Positions 5,986 to 10,879 of a stretch of DNA of 10,879 bases are shown piece after piece. Under the pieces are notes generated by a model. The model was not told the DNA's origin, did not search any database, and saw nothing but the letters and a program-made list of their open reading frames with translations. Origin of the DNA: Ktedonobacter sp. 13_1_20CM_4_53_11 (GTDB lineage Bacteria; Chloroflexota; Ktedonobacteria; Ktedonobacterales; Ktedonobacteraceae); assembly GCA_001919995.1 (NCBI GenBank), contig MNIY01000103.1:1-10879 (forward strand), written 5' to 3'. Each line of letters starts with the position of its first letter. Position 1 is the first letter of the stretch. The position numbers and the translations under genes were made by a program.

Positions 5986-6753
5986 ATGCAAGGTGAATCC
6001 ATCAAACAGAATCAGAATGGCAAAGACATGGTCAACACACAGCCAGACCAGCCATCGACAGGTAACGCGAGCGAGAATGAGAGCATTAACCGCCAGATCC
6101 GCGTCATTCTGGCGGACGATCACGCACTGGTACGCGAAGGGACGCGCCGCCTGCTGGAAGTAGAGAGTGATGTAGAAGTTGTTGCCGAGGCAGCAAGCGG
6201 CGAAGAGGCCGTCGAGGCTGTACAACGCCTGCATCCCGATATCGCCATCATTGACATCGCTATGCCGGGCATCGGGGGTATCCAGGCCACGCGCGAGATC
6301 AAGACGAGCTGTCCCGAGACCGCTATCCTCATACTCTCTGCCTATGACGATGAGCCATACCTCATCGCCCTACTTGAAGCAGGAGCCGCGGGGTTCTTGC
6401 TTAAAAATGTTCATGGGCAAGAACTGCTCAACGCCATCCACGCGGTATCACGCGGAGAATCGGTCTTGCCCCCATTACTCGCGGAAAAAATGATGCGCAG
6501 GCTCTCAACGCAGGCCGATCCAACGCCTCGCACCTCCGATTTGCTCAGCGAACGGGAATTAGATGTCTTGCGTTTGGCTGCAAGAGGTTTAGCCAACAAA
6601 GAAATAGCACGTAGGATGGGATTGAGTATACGCACTGTCCATAGTCATCTTGCCAACATCTTTACGAAGATGCATGTTGGTTCCCGCACCGAGGCCGTAT
6701 TACTCGCCTTGCGCGAAGGTATCATATCCTTGCAGGACACCTATGACAACTAG
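5986..6753 (+). CDS. NarL/FixJ-family response regulator (REC-LuxR HTH)
   Basis: The 255-aa product is a DNA-binding response regulator. Residues 1-36 are a polar Gln/Asn/Glu-rich extension of the kind usually disordered. The receiver domain (about 37-155) shows the acidic pair D44/D45, phosphoacceptor D90 in IIDIAMPG, S118 in the switch position and K130 in GFLLK. A LuxR-type helix-turn-helix follows at about 187-250, with LSERELDVLRLAARGLANKEIARRM in overlapping segments and the recognition helix at TVHSHLANIFTKM. All residues needed for phosphorylation are present. The ribosome binding site before the ATG at 5986 is poor (GAGAG about 11 nt away), and the methionine at residue 15 is an alternative start. 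The stop overlaps the start of the histidine kinase by 11 nt, which marks it as the partner. Targets are unknown; the divergent promoter region beside it is a natural candidate. Confidence 0.93.
   Translation: MQGESIKQNQNGKDMVNTQPDQPSTGNASENESINRQIRVILADDHALVREGTRRLLEVESDVEVVAEAASGEEAVEAVQRLHPDIAIIDIAMPGIGGIQATREIKTSCPETAILILSAYDDEPYLIALLEAGAAGFLLKNVHGQELLNAIHAVSRGESVLPPLLAEKMMRRLSTQADPTPRTSDLLSERELDVLRLAARGLANKEIARRMGLSIRTVHSHLANIFTKMHVGSRTEAVLLALREGIISLQDTYDN
6734..6737 (+). promoter_or_regulatory. Ribosome binding site that decides the histidine kinase start
   Basis: AGGA lies 5 nt before the ATG at 6743, inside the end of the response regulator gene. The open frame extends back to an ATG at 6650, but the extra 31 residues are basic and Pro/Cys-rich and come from out-of-frame reading of the helix-turn-helix codons. 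Confidence 0.6.
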
Positions 6754-8323
6754 CAAACCCTACAAAATATCGTGGTTTTCACAATCAAACTCTCACCTGA
6801 AGTCGGTGATCGCTGCACTCTCTTTAGGCGTATCGCTGCTTCTCTTCATCTGGTCACTGATGAATTATCAGCCGGCGCACAACTTGTATGGACCACGCGC
6901 CATCTATAGCCTCGTATTACTCTCTATAATTCTTGCCTTATTGGGACGTTTCCTCCTCCTTCACTCCCTCAAATTAGAGGCGGTGGAGACGCAAATGCTC
7001 CCTCCACCACAACCGCCACGGGAAGCATGGAAACCTCTCTTCCTTTTTGATATCACTGCTCCTGTTTATCTGGCCGCTGCTGTGTTGATAGGCGTGCCTG
7101 CCGCTGTACTCACCGCCCTGATCACACAGGTGTTCCTCCAGGCATATACCTTTTTCCGTAACTATGTCGGCTGGAAGGAGGCCAGCTATCGCTTGACAGC
7201 CACTGCCGTGGTCGTTTTCCTCTCGGGTACACTTTTTAAGTTGATCGCAGGTTCGGTACATGATAGTATCTCATCTAACCCCTCTCTTTACCACTTTGCT
7301 GAATCCAAAGAGTTTCTAGGCTCGATCCTGGCCGCTGCAGTCATGTTGTGTTTATTTGGCGTTAGTTCATTCCCACTGGTGGCGGATGCCTATTCTTCAA
7401 ATTTCCGTTCCGCCTGGGCCGAATACCTCCATTCGCCAGTTCTGCGCTATCAGATATTGGTGCTGAGTGTAGGCCCCCTGTTGCCTGTGGTAGATATCTT
7501 CGATGATGCCGCAGCGGAACTTGCCTGGATCTTCTTTCTTGTGCCTCTCTTCGCCATCTACTACCTCGCACTCGTCAGTACGCGGCTGAGCATTCGTACC
7601 GGTGAATTACAGCGCACATTAGAAGACCTCAGAAGTGCTCGTCAACGGCGGGACGAACTGCGCGATTATGCTTCACTGATTACACGGGTGCAAGAAGAGG
7701 AACGCCGCCGCCTGGCGCGGGAATTGCATGATGATACCGCCCAGGCGCTGATCGCCCTCTCGCTTGGCTTAAATGGCCTCGAAAGAGCTATAGGGAAACG
7801 GGACCTGCCGGAAAAAGATGTGAAATGGCTCTCCAACCTGCAGAATCTCGCTGATTCCACGCTGGAAGGCGTTCGCCGAGCCTGCCGGGACCTGCGTCCA
7901 TCGGTGCTTGACGATCTTGGCCTGCGCGCAGCTCTTGAATGGCTTAGCGATAGTTCCGCTGCACGCGGTGTTCCCTGTAGTTTTGTCTGCACAGGGTCAC
8001 CACGACCGGCACTACCTGAATCAGAAATTGCCATTTTCCGTATCGTACAGGAGGCATTGTCGAATATATGGCGACATTCCCAGGCTACTCAGGCCGCTAT
8101 AGAGCTATGCTATCGCTCTGATCTGCTCCAGGTCACTATTCGCGACAATGGACAGGGATTTGTGGCCAAACGAGTGTCCTTTGACCCGGATCATAATTCA
8201 CAGAGCGGCCTGGGATTACTGGGAATGCGTGAGCGTGCAACGCTCATCGGAGCGCAACTCTCCATCATCTCGTCTCCCGGCAAAGGCTGCACAATCGTTC
8301 TTTCACTGCCCCGTCAGGGGTAG
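6743..8323 (+). CDS. Membrane histidine kinase, HisKA_3 / NarL-partner class
   Basis: With the ATG at 6743 the product is 526 aa. The N-terminal ~280 residues are an integral membrane sensor with about seven hydrophobic segments (roughly 20-41, 53-75, 105-138, 151-172, 190-213, 236-253, 258-280) and only short loops, so the signal is probably sensed in or near the membrane. No PAS, GAF or HAMP domain is evident. A helical stretch (281-320) leads to the dimerisation and phosphoacceptor domain, with H329 in RRRLARELHDD, as in the HisKA_3 family. The ATPase domain has the N box (N441 in QEALSNIWRH), DNGQGF (468-473) and GLGLLGMRER (489-498), all intact. It overlaps the response regulator by 11 nt, which suggests translational coupling. 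The order regulator-then-kinase is common in NarL-type pairs but the sensor is not one I can name. Confidence 0.93.
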   Translation: MTTSKPYKISWFSQSNSHLKSVIAALSLGVSLLLFIWSLMNYQPAHNLYGPRAIYSLVLLSIILALLGRFLLLHSLKLEAVETQMLPPPQPPREAWKPLFLFDITAPVYLAAAVLIGVPAAVLTALITQVFLQAYTFFRNYVGWKEASYRLTATAVVVFLSGTLFKLIAGSVHDSISSNPSLYHFAESKEFLGSILAAAVMLCLFGVSSFPLVADAYSSNFRSAWAEYLHSPVLRYQILVLSVGPLLPVVDIFDDAAAELAWIFFLVPLFAIYYLALVSTRLSIRTGELQRTLEDLRSARQRRDELRDYASLITRVQEEERRRLARELHDDTAQALIALSLGLNGLERAIGKRDLPEKDVKWLSNLQNLADSTLEGVRRACRDLRPSVLDDLGLRAALEWLSDSSAARGVPCSFVCTGSPRPALPESEIAIFRIVQEALSNIWRHSQATQAAIELCYRSDLLQVTIRDNGQGFVAKRVSFDPDHNSQSGLGLLGMRERATLIGAQLSIISSPGKGCTIVLSLPRQG

Positions 8324-8384
8324 CAAGCAACGGCAATAAATCGAGCGCCTCTCCTTTTTTCCATGCACTAGGTATAACTACTGT

Positions 8385-8408
8385 TGCGCTCAAAATGCAA
8401 ATAGCGCA
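8385..8408. repeat. Inverted repeat TGCGCT-N12-AGCGCA
   Basis: Two exact 6-bp arms separated by 12 bp. No T-run follows, so it is not an intrinsic terminator. It could be an operator or chance. Confidence 0.3.
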
Positions 8409-8670
8409 TAGTAACAATAAGGCAGTACTTGTAGGTAGCCAATCGTCGAAGAGTGTTTGCCACGGTGGTGGATGGTTGATATACTCATGGAATGGAACCG
8501 GGACCGGACTGTGAGTGACAAGATTATCGATCTACAAACCGCCACCTGGATACTGGGGTGTTGCATCTTCGTCTCTCCGTGCGATGTCACTCTCTTGTAT
8601 AAATAAACACTCGCCGGCTACATAACCTCTTACGAGTGCTGCCTACACCATTTTTCCCCTTTTATCCTCC

Positions 8671-8700
8671 TTGCCGCTACCATGTATGTTCACATATAAT
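8671..8700 (+). promoter_or_regulatory. Promoter of the aconitase gene
   Basis: TTGCCG (8671-8676, 4 of 6 match) and a perfect TATAAT (8695-8700) are separated by 18 bp. Initiation near 8707 gives a leader of about 100 nt, which contains an imperfect GC-rich inverted repeat around 8733-8760. Confidence 0.6.
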
Positions 8701-8794
8701 GAACAGTAAGAAATTCTTTGCATAGGTTCGAGAGCCCGGCATGTACGAGTCGTGCCCGGTTCCCTCCTCCTAACGGACAACACTACGTATATTC

Positions 8795-8799
8795 AAGGA
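8795..8799 (+). promoter_or_regulatory. Ribosome binding site of the aconitase gene
   Basis: AAGGA lies 8 nt before the ATG at 8808, supporting that start. Confidence 0.65.
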
Positions 8800-8807
8800 T
8801 AACTCTA

Positions 8808-10879
8808 ATGACTACGGACAAAAAAGACATATTTGGCGCGCGTACAACGCTACAGGGTGTCTCTCGCAACATCACCTACTATCAACTGGATTCGCTCTCT
8901 CAAAGAGGTGTACAGGGCATTGACCGCCTGCCTTTCACCGTCAAGATCTTGTTAGAGAACGCCCTGCATCACGCGGGAGGAGAGCTTGTCAGTGAGGATG
9001 ATGTCCTCTCCCTTGCGCGCTGGCTACCTGGTCAGGCCGCGAAGTCGGATGCGGAATACCCTTTTCTGCCAGCCCGTGTCCTCCTGCAAGATTTTACCGG
9101 CGTTCCAGCCGTCGCGGACCTGGCGGCGATGCGCTCTGCTATGGCTCGCATGCATGGTGATCCACAGAAGGTCAACCCCCTGGTTCCTGCTGATCTGGTT
9201 ATCGATCACTCAGTGCAGGTTGACCTCTTCGGCTCAACCCTCGCTTTCGCCCGCAATGTAGAGCGCGAGTACGAACGTAATAGCGAGCGTTACGCCCTGC
9301 TCCGCTGGGGACAACAAGCCTTCAGCAATTTCCGCGTGGTGCCTCCTGGCACCGGTATCGTTCACCAGGTGAACCTGGAGTATCTCGCCTCGGTCGTTAT
9401 GACGAAAGAAGAGCAAGGCGAAACGGTGGCCTTCCCCGATACCCTCATCGGTACCGATTCGCATACGACCATGGTTAATGGTCTGGGTGTCCTCGGTTGG
9501 GGCGCTGGTGGTATCGAGGCAGAAGCTGTGCTCTTAGGCCAACCTCTCTACCTGCTGACTCCTGAAGTCATCGGTATGCGTCTTGTCGGTGCTCTTCCGG
9601 AGGGCGCAACCGCGACAGACCTGGTGCTGACGGTCACGCAAATATTACGCAAGCGTGGCGTCGTTGCCAAGTTTGTCGAGTTTACCGGTCCTGGACTGAG
9701 TCAGCTCCCACTCGCAGACCGCGCCACCATCTCTAATATGTCCCCTGAGTTTGGCGCAACATCGACCCTCTTTCCGGTAGATGCCGAGACGCTCCGCTAT
9801 CTGCGCAGCACCGGGCGTGACCCGGAACTGGTGAACCTTGTCGAACGCTATACCAGGGCCCAGGGGCTCTTCCGTACAGACGACACGCCTGAGCCGCAGT
9901 TCGATGACCTGCTCGAACTTGATCTTGGCACGATCGAACCCAGCCTGGCCGGTCCACGGCGTCCCCAGGACCGCGTAGCCATGCGTAACCTTGGGCAAGC
10001 ATTCCGCACTGCCTTTGCCGACCGTTTCAAATTGGGGCAAGATAACGGTGCTATCGAGAACGCACTTATTCGACTTGGTACTGAGGGTGGGAAAGCCAAT
10101 CCCGATCCCGTTGCCCAGAGAGAGGACGAGGAGAAAAAGGCTGCGGAGAGCAAGGATGATAACGGTACAAATACCGGCGGACAGAATGGACACGGGAGGG
10201 ATGTTCTTGTGTCTATAGCCGGTACAGAGTCTCATATGACCGATGGTTCCGTTGCCATTGCCGCTATCACCAGTTGTACCAATACCTCCAATCCCTCAGT
10301 GATGATTGCCGCCGGCCTTCTCGCCAAGCACGCGGTAGAGCGTGGTCTATCCGTCAAGCCCACCGTCAAGACCAGCCTTGCTCCTGGCTCACGCGCTGTG
10401 ATGGACTACCTCACCAATGCTGACCTGCTGCCATACCTGGAGGCTTTGCGCTTCCACCTTGTCGGCTTTGGCTGCACCACCTGTATCGGCAATAGCGGCC
10501 CCCTGGCGGAGCCAGTCGCCGAGGCAGTGCAGGAGAATGACCTTGTTGTCGCGGCGGTGCTGAGTGGTAACCGCAACTTCGAAGGACGCATTCACCCACA
10601 GGTGCGGGCCAGCTTTCTCGCCTCGCCGCCCCTGGTGGTGGCCTATGCGCTCGCGGGAACCGTGGATATCGATCTGACGAAAGACCCTATTGGAACCGAC
10701 GTTAACGGTGAGTCGGTCTACCTGCGTGACCTGTGGCCTGTGCAGAAGGAAGTGAGCGAGGTTGTGGCTCAATCCGTCACTCCCGAAGTGTTCGCTAAGA
10801 ACTATGCCTCGGTCTTCGAGGGTGACGAACACTGGCGTTCATTGTCAAATTCGACGGGCGAACTTTTCGATTGGGACCC
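8808..10879 (+). CDS. acnA: Aconitate hydratase AcnA/IRP1 type, 3' end beyond the window
   Basis: Translation from the ATG at 8808 stays open to the window edge, giving 690 residues of a protein normally near 900. It interconverts citrate and isocitrate via cis-aconitate in the TCA cycle, in the cytosol. Family motifs are plain: GTDSHTTMVNGLGVLGWG (215-232), AAITSCTNTSNPSV with cluster ligand C490, GFGCTTCIGNSGPL with C556 and C559, and SGNRNFEGRIHP with arginines 589 and 594. All three 4Fe-4S ligands are present. The last residues, FDWDP, are where family members run into the linker before the C-terminal swivelling domain, so about the last 200 residues are missing only because the sequence stops. 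An unusual charged stretch lies at residues 425-464, before the first cluster cysteine. It has its own promoter and is probably monocistronic at the 5' side. Confidence 0.96.
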   Translation, partial: MTTDKKDIFGARTTLQGVSRNITYYQLDSLSQRGVQGIDRLPFTVKILLENALHHAGGELVSEDDVLSLARWLPGQAAKSDAEYPFLPARVLLQDFTGVPAVADLAAMRSAMARMHGDPQKVNPLVPADLVIDHSVQVDLFGSTLAFARNVEREYERNSERYALLRWGQQAFSNFRVVPPGTGIVHQVNLEYLASVVMTKEEQGETVAFPDTLIGTDSHTTMVNGLGVLGWGAGGIEAEAVLLGQPLYLLTPEVIGMRLVGALPEGATATDLVLTVTQILRKRGVVAKFVEFTGPGLSQLPLADRATISNMSPEFGATSTLFPVDAETLRYLRSTGRDPELVNLVERYTRAQGLFRTDDTPEPQFDDLLELDLGTIEPSLAGPRRPQDRVAMRNLGQAFRTAFADRFKLGQDNGAIENALIRLGTEGGKANPDPVAQREDEEKKAAESKDDNGTNTGGQNGHGRDVLVSIAGTESHMTDGSVAIAAITSCTNTSNPSVMIAAGLLAKHAVERGLSVKPTVKTSLAPGSRAVMDYLTNADLLPYLEALRFHLVGFGCTTCIGNSGPLAEPVAEAVQENDLVVAAVLSGNRNFEGRIHPQVRASFLASPPLVVAYALAGTVDIDLTKDPIGTDVNGESVYLRDLWPVQKEVSEVVAQSVTPEVFAKNYASVFEGDEHWRSLSNSTGELFDWD
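10080..10199 (+). other. Encoded charged insertion in aconitase
   Basis: Residues about 425-464 are low in complexity and hydrophilic, rich in Glu, Lys, Asp, Asn and Gly, including REDEEKKAAESKDD and GTNTGGQNGHG. In E. coli AcnA, as I recall it, this place between the end of the preceding domain and the conserved cluster motif is short. Probably a flexible surface loop. Confidence 0.6.

Larger units (their letters stand above)
8324..8807. other. 484-bp intergenic region before aconitase
   Basis: No convincing gene is seen on either strand. It contains a T-rich tract at 8354-8360 without a hairpin before it, an inverted repeat TGCGCT-N12-AGCGCA (8385-8408), and the aconitase promoter and leader in its last 140 bp. 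The middle part (about 8410-8640) holds nothing that I can identify. I see no clear terminator for the histidine kinase transcript. Confidence 0.5.

Noticed and set aside
6650..6742. Upstream extension of the histidine kinase to an ATG at 6650
   Set aside because: These codons overlap the response regulator's helix-turn-helix in another frame; the ATG at 6743 has AGGA at the right distance and begins a normal sensor kinase.
8307..8324. Hairpin CTGCCCC-GTCA-GGGGTAG at the end of the histidine kinase gene as a terminator
   Set aside because: The stem includes a G-T pair, overlaps the stop codon and is not followed by a T-run.
8390..8590. Minus-strand 66-codon frame before aconitase
   Set aside because: There is no ribosome binding site, composition is unlike the neighbouring genes, and no motif is present.

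Overview
The window looks like a chromosomal segment from a Chloroflexota bacterium, most likely a Ktedonobacteria-type soil organism. This is inferred from gene style only: moderate GC, paired Ser/Thr kinase and TPR proteins with N-terminal zinc ribbons, a NarL-type two-component pair, and an XdhC-family protein with no xanthine dehydrogenase genes beside it. No mobile element, CRISPR array, rRNA or tRNA was seen.

Layout. Positions 1-837 (minus) hold the first ~50 codons of a gene cut by the left edge, perhaps an S9-type peptidase with a beta-propeller, preceded by an unrecognised 222-aa helical protein with a basic tail; the two are 18 bp apart and probably co-transcribed. A 218-bp AT-rich divergent region (838-1055) separates them from an XdhC/CoxI-family gene (1056-2225, plus). 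That gene converges, with only 9 bp between the stops, on a minus-strand two-gene unit at 2235-5616. This unit encodes, in transcription order, a TPR protein with a zinc ribbon and only the N-lobe of a kinase fold, then a complete Ser/Thr kinase with the same zinc ribbon and its own TPR domain.

A 369-bp divergent region (5617-5985) carries a good minus-strand promoter with a perfect palindrome in its spacer and a weaker plus-strand promoter candidate. It is followed by a response regulator (5986-6753) and an overlapping membrane histidine kinase (6743-8323), a classical NarL/HisKA_3 pair. After a 484-bp region with no convincing gene comes aconitase (8808 to the right edge). It has a clear promoter, a roughly 100-nt leader and a strong ribosome binding site, and it is missing its C-terminus because the window ends.

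How the genes fit together. The centre of the window is signalling. The kinase/TPR pair looks like a duplication in which one copy lost the catalytic C-lobe and expanded its TPR array from 7 to 11 units, giving a plausible scaffold-plus-kinase module. The two-component pair is transcribed divergently from it. The most interesting items are the N-lobe-only pseudokinase, the palindrome inside its promoter, and a charged linker of about 40 residues in aconitase just before its first cluster cysteine.
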